DNA of 64,000 nt from DASXQK01 sp963724385 (GTDB lineage: Bacteria > Pseudomonadota > Alphaproteobacteria > Dongiales > Dongiaceae), in NCBI GenBank assembly GCA_963724385.1, contig CAVRUJ010000001.1, positions 310,001 through 374,000 of the forward strand, in the 5' to 3' direction. The notes below the pieces were generated by a model that searched no databases, was not told the DNA's origin, and saw only the letters and a program-made list of their open reading frames with translations. Below are positions 34,070 to 41,841 of this stretch, in pieces. Made by a program: the position numbers and the translations under genes. The stretch's first letter is position 1. Each line of letters opens with the position of its first letter.

Positions 34070-35605
34070 ATGGATAGCAGTACCAGGCGCCGATATTCGC
34101 CGCCGCTCGAATGGCTGGGGACGGGCTGCCGCCGGTTCTGTACGGCCATGGCGCGGCTCGAAGCCGGCCTGGCCCTTCCAGCCGAGCGGAATTTCAATAT
34201 TGCCGTTCTCGCGGCCTATGTCCTGGTCGCCGGGACGACGATGCTCGGGCATGAGATGTTTCGCGACGAGATCCAAGCCTGGCTGATCGCGCGCGACAGC
34301 AGCTCGGTTGCCGATCTGGTCCGCAACCTCCGCTACGAGAACCAGCCGGCGCTCTGGTACCTGCTTCTGATGCCATTGACGCGCGTGAGCCGCAATCCCG
34401 TCCTGATGCAGGGGCTGCAGTTTGCGCTGGCGTCCACCGCCGTGGCTGTCGTCCTGTGGCGAGCGCCGCTGACGCGTCTCGAGCGGCTGCTGTTTCCTTT
34501 CGGCTTCTACATCTTGTTCGAATTCGGCGTGAAGAGCCGCAGCTACATGCTGGGATTCCTCATCGTCGCGCTCTTCTGTGCCCTTTGGCAGCGGCGACGG
34601 GACCATCCGCTGATCATGGCCGGCCTGCTGGGCGCATTGGCCAATGTGCATGCGATCTGCGTCATCCTGTCAGCCGGCGCGGCTTGCGCACTCATCGTCG
34701 ATCGCATGACTGCAGACGCTGTTCGGCCGGCCGCTCGGCAATTCGATTGGCGCCAGGATATACCGGCGATTTTCATTCTGGGCCTTGGCTGGGTCTTGTC
34801 GGCCGTGGTGGGACTTCCGCCCAGCGACGAGGGCTTTGCCCCTCGCTGGTATTTCAATCTGTACCTCAACCATCTCACGGGATCCTTGCGCGCGCTTGGT
34901 GCCTTGCTCGGTTCGGAAGGCTGGCTGGTGGTCGTCGCCAGCATCGTCATTTTCTCTATCTTGATTCGACGGCGGCGCAATTGCCCGGTTGCGGCGACAT
35001 TGTTGTTCGTTTCCGTCGGAGGTTGCCTGGCGCTCTTCTATGCGAAGTACGCCGGCCTGATCTGGGACCATGGCTTCATTTACGTCGCATTCCTGGCAGC
35101 AGTCTGGATCGAAAGGGCTCAATCGAAGGCGCTCGCCGCCGCGCCGACGAGGGCGGGCCTTTTCGTTCCGCCCGCTGTCCTTGTGATGGTGCTTATTGTC
35201 CAAGCCTGGTTCGGCCTCGTCGCGACGATGCGGGATCTTGCGAGGCCCTATTCCAATGCCTATGCGGTCGCCCGGTTCATTCGCGCGCAGGGCTGGCAGG
35301 ATGAACCCATCGCGGGCATTCCCGACGAGAGCGCCAGCGCGGTCCTCGGTTACCTGGAAGCGGACCGCATCTACTACGCAAAAACTCAGCGCTGGGGTTC
35401 GTTCGTGATTTGGGATCGCAAATGGCTGAGCCCCATCGACGATGCCGCAGTGATCCAAGGCATCGACGCTCTCGGACCTCACGTCACGGTCGTCGCCAGC
35501 TGGTTCGATGTGAGCCAGCTGCAGGCCTACGGATTTCGTGTGGTTCGGCGATTTACCGGCTCCGTCATCGGCGAGGACTACACCATTTATCGCCGTGGGC
35601 CTTGA
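34070..35605 (+). CDS. Polytopic membrane protein, probable GT-C-type glycosyltransferase
   Basis: A 511-residue protein with about ten hydrophobic helices and a soluble C-terminal domain of about 120 residues. The first periplasmic loop after helix 1 has MFRDEIQAWLIARD, whose acidic pair resembles the catalytic loop of GT-C enzymes such as the ArnT and PMT families. The pattern YENQPALWYLLLMPLTR after it also fits that group. It probably transfers a sugar from a polyprenyl-phosphate donor outside the membrane. A GT2 donor-synthase-like gene and two GT87 genes occur 5-10 kb downstream, but are not contiguous. The family assignment is tentative. Confidence 0.65.
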   Translation: MDSSTRRRYSPPLEWLGTGCRRFCTAMARLEAGLALPAERNFNIAVLAAYVLVAGTTMLGHEMFRDEIQAWLIARDSSSVADLVRNLRYENQPALWYLLLMPLTRVSRNPVLMQGLQFALASTAVAVVLWRAPLTRLERLLFPFGFYILFEFGVKSRSYMLGFLIVALFCALWQRRRDHPLIMAGLLGALANVHAICVILSAGAACALIVDRMTADAVRPAARQFDWRQDIPAIFILGLGWVLSAVVGLPPSDEGFAPRWYFNLYLNHLTGSLRALGALLGSEGWLVVVASIVIFSILIRRRRNCPVAATLLFVSVGGCLALFYAKYAGLIWDHGFIYVAFLAAVWIERAQSKALAAAPTRAGLFVPPAVLVMVLIVQAWFGLVATMRDLARPYSNAYAVARFIRAQGWQDEPIAGIPDESASAVLGYLEADRIYYAKTQRWGSFVIWDRKWLSPIDDAAVIQGIDALGPHVTVVASWFDVSQLQAYGFRVVRRFTGSVIGEDYTIYRRGP

Positions 35606-35656
35606 AGCCTCTTGCGCCGGACGGCTTAGGAAACGCTTCGATCGAAGCCTATGCGA

Positions 35657-35902
35657 CTACCCGCCGGCAAGACGAGGCAGAAGGAAGACCTCGCTGCCGG
35701 GCGGGATGGGCTGGAACCAGGCGTCCCGATAGATCTTTCCGTCGATGGAGACGGAAACGCCCCGGTCGAGCTGCGGCTTCAGGCCAGGGTAGTTCTCGCC
35801 CAGGCGCGAAAGCAGCTCGCGGATATTGGCCGCCTCGACCTCGACCGTGGTCGCCCCACCGGTCGCCGACTTCAGCGACCCCCAGAGCACGACCTGGACC
35901 AT
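35657..35902 (-). CDS. MoaD/ThiS-family sulfur carrier protein
   Basis: An 81-residue ubiquitin-fold protein ending in LPRLAGG, with the free C-terminal Gly-Gly needed for thiocarboxylation. The strand pattern and the sequence IPPGSEVFLLPRLAGG match MoaD-like carriers. It would be activated by MoeB-type adenylation and donate sulfur, most simply for molybdopterin synthesis. Its start codon overlaps the stop of the large subunit of the molybdenum hydroxylase (ATGA), so it is the last gene of that operon. Having its own carrier inside a hydroxylase operon suggests a dedicated cofactor or sulfuration role. No MoaE is adjacent. Confidence 0.8.
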   Translation of the reverse strand: MVQVVLWGSLKSATGGATTVEVEAANIRELLSRLGENYPGLKPQLDRGVSVSIDGKIYRDAWFQPIPPGSEVFLLPRLAGG

Positions 35903-38154
35903 CAGCGCCGGTGCGCGGCCCCCATCGCCTTCAAGATCTTGGGCGGCGACATGGGAATCTCCATCATCCGCACCTTGGCCGCGGCCGAGACGGCATTGGC
36001 CACCGCCGCCAGGGGCGGAACGATGGAAGTCTCGCCAACGCCTCGGAGCCCATAGGGATGGCCGGGGTTGGGCACCTCGACGATCACCGTGTCGATCATG
36101 GGCAGGTCTGACGCGACCGGAATCCGGTAGTCGAGGAAGCCCGCGTTCTGCAGCTTGCCGTCGGCGCCGTAGATGTATTCCTCGTTGAGGGCCCAGCCGA
36201 TGCCCTGGACGGCGCCACCCTGATATTGCCCTTCCACGTAGCTCGGATGGATCGCCTTGCCGGCGTCCTGGATGACCGTGTAGCGGGTGACGCGGGTGAA
36301 GCCGGTTTCCGGATCGATCTCAACGTCGCACAAATGGGTCGAGAAGCTGACGCCCGCACCTTCGGCATTGACCTCGCAATGTCCGGCGATCGGCCCGCCT
36401 GTGTTGGCGGCGACCTTGGCGATGTCGGCGAGCGACAAGGGCGGGAAGTCGCCGGCGTTGGCCCCGGCGGGCTTGGCATGGCCGTTTTCCCAGACGACGG
36501 CCTCGGGCGAGATGCCCCACATCTGGGCCGCCCGTCCGCAGAGTTTCTTTACCGCGTCGCGCGCCGCCTGGATCGTCGCCATGCCGGTGGAGAATGTCAC
36601 CCGGCTGCCTTCCGAGATGTCGTTGTAGCCGAGCGAGCTGGTGTCGGCGACGATCGTGCGGACCTGGTCATAACCGATGCCGAGTTCCTCGGCCGCCATC
36701 AGGCACATGGAGGCGCGCGAGCCCCCGATGTCTGGCGTGCCTACCGCAAGCGCGACGGTGCCGTCGATGTTGATGTTGAGCGAGACGCAAGTCTGGCCGC
36801 CGAAGTTGAACCAGAACCCGCTGGCAACGCCGCGACCCTGATTCGGTCCCAGCGGCGCCTTGTAATGCGGATGGGCCTTGGCCGCCTCGATGGTCGCTCT
36901 GAGCCCGATCGACCCATAGGTCGGCCCGTAGGAAGACTCCGTTCCTTCGCGGGCCGCGTTCTTCAGCCGGACCTCGATCGGGTCCATGCCGATCTTCTGG
37001 GCGAGCTCGTCGATGACGCTCTCCACCCCGAAGGCCGAGATGGGTGCGCCGGGCGCGCGGTAGGCGGCCTGCTTCGGCCGGTTCACCACCACGTCCCAGC
37101 CGACGGCCCGGACATGCTCAAGGTCATAGCAGGCGAAGGCCGACATGGCGCCCATGTCGACCGGCGATCCGGGGAAGGCACCGCCCTGGTATTTCAGGAC
37201 CGCGTCGGCAGCCGTGATCCGGCCATCTTTCTTGGCCCCGATCTTGACCCAGACGGTAGCGCTCGAGGTCGGGCCGCTGGCGCGGAACACCTCCTCGCGG
37301 CTCATCACGACCTTCACCGGCTTGCCGGTCTTGCGCGAGAGAGCCAGGGCCACCGGCTCGATGAAGACGGTCGTCTTGCCGCCGAACCCCCCGCCGATTT
37401 CCGAGGCGGTGACCCGGAGCTTGGACACGTCCATGCCGAGAAGCGAGGCGCAGACATTGCGCACGGCATAGTGGCCCTGGGTGCAAACCCAGAGCTCGCC
37501 TTGCCCGTCGTTGGCGACGCTGGCGAGGCAGGCATGGGGCTCGATATAGCCCTGGTGGGCCGCCTCGCTCTTGAACTTGCGCTCGACCACGACATCGGCC
37601 TCGGCGAAGCCTTTTGCCACGTCGCCATGGCCGAACTCATGGCGCTTGGCGATGTTGGAAGGCTTCTTCGGCGTCGGTTCGATGCCCTGGGTGAACAGGT
37701 CGGCATGAAGCACGGGCGCGCCCGGCTTCATCGCCTCCTCGACGTCGGTGACGTGAGGCAGGATTTCATAGTCGACCTTGATCAGCTTCAAGGCCATGCG
37801 GGCGGTGGCCGCGTCGACCGCCGCCACGGCCGCCACCGCATGCCCATCGTAGAGGGCCTTGTCGCGCGCCATAACGTTGCGCGACACGTCGCGCAGGTCG
37901 CCTTCGATTTCCTTGAAGTCGTCGCGGGTGACGATGGCCTTCACGCCGGCAAGGGCGAGCGCCTTCTTGATGTCGATCTTGCGGATGCGGGCGTGGGCGT
38001 GGGGGCTGCGCAGCACCTTGCCCACCAGCATGCCGGGCGCCGACAAGTCGGCGCCGAATTTGGCGCGGCCGACGACCTTGTCGATGCCGTCCGGCCGGTT
38101 CGGCCGGCTGCCCACGAGACGGAAGCTTTGGCCCTTCGGATTGTCCAGAGGCAT
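35902..38154 (-). CDS. Xanthine-dehydrogenase-family molybdenum hydroxylase, large subunit
   Basis: A 750-residue molybdopterin-cytosine-dinucleotide-binding subunit of the CoxL/XdhB/aldehyde oxidase family. The N-terminal domain begins DGIDKVVGRAKFGADL. The catalytic glutamate is Glu708 in RGVGETS, and GGGFGGKT (about residue 255) contacts the cofactor. The active-site loop reads AYRAPGAP (about residue 364), not AYxCSFR of true CO dehydrogenase (form I CoxL) nor AYRGAGR of form II, so CO is not the expected substrate; an aldehyde, a heterocycle or an aromatic CoA-type compound is more likely. It is in an operon with FAD and 2Fe-2S subunits upstream and a MoaD-like gene downstream. Confidence 0.9.
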   Translation of the reverse strand: MPLDNPKGQSFRLVGSRPNRPDGIDKVVGRAKFGADLSAPGMLVGKVLRSPHAHARIRKIDIKKALALAGVKAIVTRDDFKEIEGDLRDVSRNVMARDKALYDGHAVAAVAAVDAATARMALKLIKVDYEILPHVTDVEEAMKPGAPVLHADLFTQGIEPTPKKPSNIAKRHEFGHGDVAKGFAEADVVVERKFKSEAAHQGYIEPHACLASVANDGQGELWVCTQGHYAVRNVCASLLGMDVSKLRVTASEIGGGFGGKTTVFIEPVALALSRKTGKPVKVVMSREEVFRASGPTSSATVWVKIGAKKDGRITAADAVLKYQGGAFPGSPVDMGAMSAFACYDLEHVRAVGWDVVVNRPKQAAYRAPGAPISAFGVESVIDELAQKIGMDPIEVRLKNAAREGTESSYGPTYGSIGLRATIEAAKAHPHYKAPLGPNQGRGVASGFWFNFGGQTCVSLNINIDGTVALAVGTPDIGGSRASMCLMAAEELGIGYDQVRTIVADTSSLGYNDISEGSRVTFSTGMATIQAARDAVKKLCGRAAQMWGISPEAVVWENGHAKPAGANAGDFPPLSLADIAKVAANTGGPIAGHCEVNAEGAGVSFSTHLCDVEIDPETGFTRVTRYTVIQDAGKAIHPSYVEGQYQGGAVQGIGWALNEEYIYGADGKLQNAGFLDYRIPVASDLPMIDTVIVEVPNPGHPYGLRGVGETSIVPPLAAVANAVSAAAKVRMMEIPMSPPKILKAMGAAHRR

Positions 38155-38633
38155 TATCGACCCTCCCTCATTTCGGCGGCGGCGCTCATGACCGCGCGCA
38201 CGATCTTGTCATAGCCGGTGCAACGACAGAGATTGCCCGCGAGCCAGAAGCGGACTTCGTGCTCGGACGGGTTCGGATTCTTTTCCAGCAGCGCCTTGGA
38301 GGCAACCAGGAAGCCCGGCGTGCAGACGCCGCACTGGAGCGCAGCATGCTCGATGAACTTGCGCTGGAGCGGGTGGAGCTGGTCGCCCTCTGCGATCCCT
38401 TCCACGGTGCGCACCTGCCGGCCCTCGGCCTCGGCTCCCAGGACCAGGCAGGAGCAGACCAGGCGCCCGTCGAGAGTCACGCTGCAGGCCCCGCAATCGC
38501 CGGTGCCGCAGCCTTCCTTGCTGCCGGTGAGGCCGAGCCGGTCGCGCAGCACGTCCAACAGGGTCTCCTCGGCAGCGCAAAGGTACTCGACCGGGTCGCC
38601 GTTGATGGTGGTCGAAACGCGGATCTTGCTCAT
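38154..38633 (-). CDS. Molybdenum hydroxylase 2Fe-2S subunit (CoxS-like)
   Basis: A 159-residue iron-sulfur subunit with two 2Fe-2S clusters. The plant-ferredoxin-type cluster uses Cys42, Cys47, Cys50 and Cys62 (GCGTGDCGAC...C). The all-helical second cluster uses the CGVC and CRCTG pairs in the C-terminal half. It passes electrons from the molybdenum centre to the FAD subunit. Its start overlaps the stop of the FAD subunit by 4 bases, and its stop overlaps the large-subunit start by one base, so the three are translationally coupled. Confidence 0.95.
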   Translation of the reverse strand: MSKIRVSTTINGDPVEYLCAAEETLLDVLRDRLGLTGSKEGCGTGDCGACSVTLDGRLVCSCLVLGAEAEGRQVRTVEGIAEGDQLHPLQRKFIEHAALQCGVCTPGFLVASKALLEKNPNPSEHEVRFWLAGNLCRCTGYDKIVRAVMSAAAEMREGR

Positions 38634-39493
38634 TTACCTCTCCTGGCGCGCTCCAGCGCCATCTTGGCGGCCCGGCGGGCAAGCACGCCCGCGACCTTGA
38701 TGCGGAACTCCTTGGTCCCGCGTTTGTCATCGATCGGCCGGCAGGCCGCCGAAGCGGCCGCGGCCAGCTTGTCCAGCGCCTTATCGTCGACCTTGGTGCC
38801 GATGAGCGCGGCGGCGGCTTCCTCGACCAATAGGACCCTTGCGGCCACGGCGCCGAGCGCTACCCGCGCCTGCCGGCAGACCCCATCCGGGCCAAGGGTG
38901 AGGCTGACCCCGGCGCCGACCACGGCAATGTCCATTTCGGTGCGCGGGATGAAGCGCAGATAGGCGTCGCCGGAGCGCGGCGGGCGCTTGGGCAGATGGA
39001 TCGATTCCACGATCTCGCCCTTGCGCAGCGAGGTCTTGCCGGGGGCGACGGCTACGTCCTCGACCGGAATTTCACGCCGGCCCTTGGGCCCGACGATGAT
39101 CGCCTTGGCGCCCGCGGCGACCATGGCGGGAACGCTGTCGGCGGCCGGCGAAGCATTGCAGAGGTTGCCGACCACGGTGGCGCGGCCCTGGATCTGGGTC
39201 GAGCCGATCAGCTTCGCCGCCTCGACCACACCCGGCCAGGCCTTGCGGAGGCCGGCATGCTCGCCCAGCAAGGCGCTGGGCACCGCGCCGCCGATGCGGA
39301 TTCCGTTGGCAACTGGCGTGATCTTGGCCATGGCCTGGATCCGCTTGATGTCGACGACCAGATCGGGCTCGACATGGCCGGAGCGCAGCCGGACCAGCAG
39401 ATCGGTGCCACCGGCGAGCACATGGGCGAGACCCTTGGCCTTCGCCATCAAGGCGACCGCCTCTTTGGTCGTTTTCGGGGCTTCATATCTCAT
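38630..39493 (-). CDS. Molybdenum hydroxylase FAD-binding subunit (CoxM-like)
   Basis: A 287-residue FAD subunit of the CoxM/XdhB type. The first FAD-binding motif is LAGGTDLLVRLR (residue 28 on) and the second is TVVGNLCNASPAADS (about residue 100). The C-terminal CO-dehydrogenase-flavoprotein domain is complete. It accepts electrons from the 2Fe-2S subunit and passes them to an external acceptor. I chose the ATG at 39493, which aligns with family starts (MRYEAPKTT). It is the first gene of the operon FAD - FeS - Mo - MoaD-like, and copy B of the dispersed repeat sits about 90 bases upstream. Confidence 0.92.
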   Translation of the reverse strand: MRYEAPKTTKEAVALMAKAKGLAHVLAGGTDLLVRLRSGHVEPDLVVDIKRIQAMAKITPVANGIRIGGAVPSALLGEHAGLRKAWPGVVEAAKLIGSTQIQGRATVVGNLCNASPAADSVPAMVAAGAKAIIVGPKGRREIPVEDVAVAPGKTSLRKGEIVESIHLPKRPPRSGDAYLRFIPRTEMDIAVVGAGVSLTLGPDGVCRQARVALGAVAARVLLVEEAAAALIGTKVDDKALDKLAAAASAACRPIDDKRGTKEFRIKVAGVLARRAAKMALERARRGK

Positions 39494-39581
39494 GCGGGCA
39501 TCCTGGGAATTGGCGTTCAACCGGACGGGCAAGCTAGCACAAAACCGCCGGGGTCTGTCACGCCGTCGCGAAGGCCCGGTC

Positions 39582-39690
39582 CGGTACCGGCTTTCGTAGA
39601 ACGTCGGTACACCGTCTTAGGTTTTAGTACCGGATTCACGCAGAAATTCGCGACAATGTCCCGAGTTACGAATTTCTGCGATCCGATACT
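39582..39690 (+). repeat. Dispersed palindromic element, copy B
   Basis: This is the second copy of the element at 28622-28729, in the same orientation. A first hairpin (GTACCGGC... and ...GTCGGTAC, 39584-39610) is followed by a long one whose arms contain CGCAGAAATTCGCGAC and GTTACGAATTTCTGCG. The two copies agree at most positions, and several differences lie in paired arms. It lies between the molybdenum hydroxylase operon start and the 3' end of galE. The galE stop codon is formed by its last bases. Confidence 0.85.
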
Positions 39691-40666
39691 AGGATTGCCG
39701 GGCATTCCGGTAGAACCGCCAGGCCGTCCCGACCATGGTATCCATGTCCGAAAGCCTGGTCGAGAAGCCCAACAGGCGCCTGGCCGCGGCAGGGTCGGCG
39801 TAGAGCGCCGGCGCGTCGCCCGGTCGGCGCGGCCGCCTGACGCTCGGCACTTTCCGGCCGGTCACCCGTTCGATGCTGGCGACCGCCTCGAGCACCGAGA
39901 CCCCGCGGCCGGCGCCGAGATTCAAGGTGGCGCTGGCGCCGCCCTTGATCAAATGGTCGAGGGCAAGCAGATGGCCCGTGGCAAGGTCGCTGACATGGAC
40001 ATAGTCGCGGATGCAGGTGCCGTCGGGGGTCGGGTAGTCGTCGCCATAGATCTCCAGCCTCGCGGTCTCTCCTGCCACGGCCTTGAGCGCCATTGGGATG
40101 AGATGGGTGGCGGTCTTGCGCTGGTCGCCGATTTCACCGTCGGGATCGGCGCCGGCGGCATTGAAATAGCGCAAGGCCACATAGGCGAGGCCGTGGGCAA
40201 CCGCCTCGTCGGCGAGGACCTCCTCGACCATCAGCTTGCTGCGGCCATAGGGGTTGATGGGCGCCGTCGGCGCCGTTTCCGGGATCGGCAGGGGCGGCGA
40301 CGCGCCGTAGACCGCGCTGGTGCTGGAGAAGACGATCTTGCGCACGCCGACCTGGCGCATGGCATCGAGCAGGCCAAGCGTGGCGCAGACATTGTTTCGG
40401 TAGTACGCGATGGGCTCAGCCACGGAGTTGGCGACGCTGGTCGAGCCGGCGAAATGCATCACCGCTTCGGCCCCCGATTGGCGCAGGCTCTCGGCCACCA
40501 AGCCCACATCGGCGATGTCGCCTACGATCAGGCGACCCCATTTGACGGCCCGAGCGGTTCCTTGGGACAGATTGTCGAAGGCAACGGGCTCTATCCCGGC
40601 GGCGGCGAGCGCCTTGCAGACATGGCTGCCGATGTAGCCGGCACCGCCTGTAACCAGCACTCGCAA
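39689..40666 (-). CDS. galE: UDP-glucose 4-epimerase
   Basis: A 325-residue extended SDR. The NAD-binding motif is VTGGAGYIGSHVCKAL at residue 5, the catalytic Ser/Tyr/Lys set is seen as SSTSAVYG and YGRSK, and the substrate-binding regions RYFNAAGADPDGEIG and GDDYPTPDGTCIRDYVHV are those of GalE. It interconverts UDP-glucose and UDP-galactose for surface polysaccharide. The stop codon lies in the end of a palindromic repeat, so the last residues may have been changed by its insertion. It is divergent from the GT2 gene, 209 bases apart. Confidence 0.93.
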   Translation of the reverse strand: MRVLVTGGAGYIGSHVCKALAAAGIEPVAFDNLSQGTARAVKWGRLIVGDIADVGLVAESLRQSGAEAVMHFAGSTSVANSVAEPIAYYRNNVCATLGLLDAMRQVGVRKIVFSSTSAVYGASPPLPIPETAPTAPINPYGRSKLMVEEVLADEAVAHGLAYVALRYFNAAGADPDGEIGDQRKTATHLIPMALKAVAGETARLEIYGDDYPTPDGTCIRDYVHVSDLATGHLLALDHLIKGGASATLNLGAGRGVSVLEAVASIERVTGRKVPSVRRPRRPGDAPALYADPAAARRLLGFSTRLSDMDTMVGTAWRFYRNARQS

Positions 40667-40799
40667 CTTGCAGCCCTCGCCTGTTCAGCCCGGCCGGCCA
40701 TTCGGAAGGATATCTCCGGCCGAGCTTGGCCCGGCCGCCAACCTCAGGCTTCTATGCCCGGAATTGCTTGGCCGAGGCAACCCGGATTTTGCGCCTTTC

Positions 40800-40828
40800 T
40801 TGTCTCGCTTCGGGCCATCGGCAACAAT
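40800..40828 (+). promoter_or_regulatory. Candidate promoter for the GT2 gene
   Basis: TTGTCT (40800-40805) and AACAAT (40823-40828) each match four of six consensus bases at the ideal 17-base spacing, about 47 bases upstream of the GT2 start codon. This is a motif match only. Confidence 0.3.
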
Positions 40829-40875
40829 GGGTCGCCGCCCGGCCTCGGCCGGAGCCGGCAGGAGATGGGGTCGGC

Positions 40876-41841
40876 ATGGCGCGCGAGGCCAGAGCGGATG
40901 TAGAGCTTTCGATCGTGCTCCCGGCCTACAACGAGGCGGCCAATGTGGCGACCATGACGGCGCGGTTGACTGAGATCGCCGGGCCGCTCGGGACCTTCGA
41001 AATCCTCTTCATTGACGACGGGTCGAGCGACGGCACATTGGGGGAGATCAAGGCCCTGGCCCGAGGGACCGACGCCGTGCGCTTTGTCTCCTTTACCCGC
41101 AATTTCGGTCATCAGGCCGCGCTCAGGGCGGGGCTCTGCCATGCGCGCGGGCGCGCCGTCGTGCTGATGGACTGCGACTTCCAGCACCCGCCGGAGCTGT
41201 TGCCGGCGCTGGTGGCGGAATGGCGCAAGGGCGCCAAGGTCGTGACCACGACGCGCCGGGACGAGCCGGCCAACCACGGCTTCTGGAAGCGGGCCACCTC
41301 GCGCCTTTTCTATCGCATCCTGAACGCCATCGGCGACGTGCACATCGAGCCGGGCAGCGCCGACTTCCTGCTCCTCGATCGCCAGGTCGTCGACACGGTC
41401 AATGGCTTCAAGGGCCCGGACATGTTCCTGCGCGGCCTGGTGCGCTGGCTCGGATTCCCGCTCGTCACCCTCGCCTATGAGGCCGGCCCGCGCCAGGCGG
41501 GCGAATCCAAGTTCACTTTCGGACGCATGGCGAGCCTGGCCGCGGCCGGCATCGTCGCCCACAGCCTGAGGCCGCTCCGGCTCGCCATCTATCTGGCCTT
41601 CGGCTTCGTCGCCATCGGCTTTCTCCTGCTCGTCTATTCGGTCGTGAGCTTCCTGTGGATCGCCCATACGGTGGCGGGCTGGACCTCTCTCATGGGAACC
41701 ATCGCCATCATCGCCGCGGCGCAGATGCTGGTGCTCGGCATCATCGGGGAATATGTGGGCCGGAACCTCCGAGAGGCGCGACAATGGCCGGCTTATGTGG
41801 TGGCCGAAGCGTCCCCGGAGGGAGAATCTGCGGAGGGCTGA
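40876..41841 (+). CDS. GT2 polyprenyl-phosphate glycosyltransferase (GtrB/DPM1-like)
   Basis: A 321-residue family 2 glycosyltransferase. The GT-A domain begins LSIVLPAYNEAANV, followed by FIDDGSSDGT and the metal-binding DCDFQHPPE (DxD-like). Two C-terminal transmembrane helices (about 235-265 and 270-300) give the GtrB/ArnC layout. It should move a sugar from a nucleotide donor onto undecaprenyl phosphate on the cytosolic face, supplying GT-C type enzymes such as the neighbours. The start ATG follows GGAGATGGGG. Its 3' end overlaps the convergent GT87 gene by 49 bases, which is unusual. Confidence 0.88.
   Translation: MAREARADVELSIVLPAYNEAANVATMTARLTEIAGPLGTFEILFIDDGSSDGTLGEIKALARGTDAVRFVSFTRNFGHQAALRAGLCHARGRAVVLMDCDFQHPPELLPALVAEWRKGAKVVTTTRRDEPANHGFWKRATSRLFYRILNAIGDVHIEPGSADFLLLDRQVVDTVNGFKGPDMFLRGLVRWLGFPLVTLAYEAGPRQAGESKFTFGRMASLAAAGIVAHSLRPLRLAIYLAFGFVAIGFLLLVYSVVSFLWIAHTVAGWTSLMGTIAIIAAAQMLVLGIIGEYVGRNLREARQWPAYVVAEASPEGESAEG

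Noticed and set aside
36226..38214. Long plus-strand open frame opposite the molybdenum hydroxylase large subunit
   Set aside because: It is a codon-bias shadow of a well-supported gene. Similar long antisense frames at 1275-2954, 9196-11292, 22416-24725, 41655-42437 and 48541-50961 were rejected for the same reason, and none shows a protein family motif.
35902..39493. Carbon monoxide dehydrogenase
   Set aside because: The AYxCSFR signature of form I CoxL is absent (AYRAPGAP instead), and no coxD, coxE or coxG accessory genes are adjacent.
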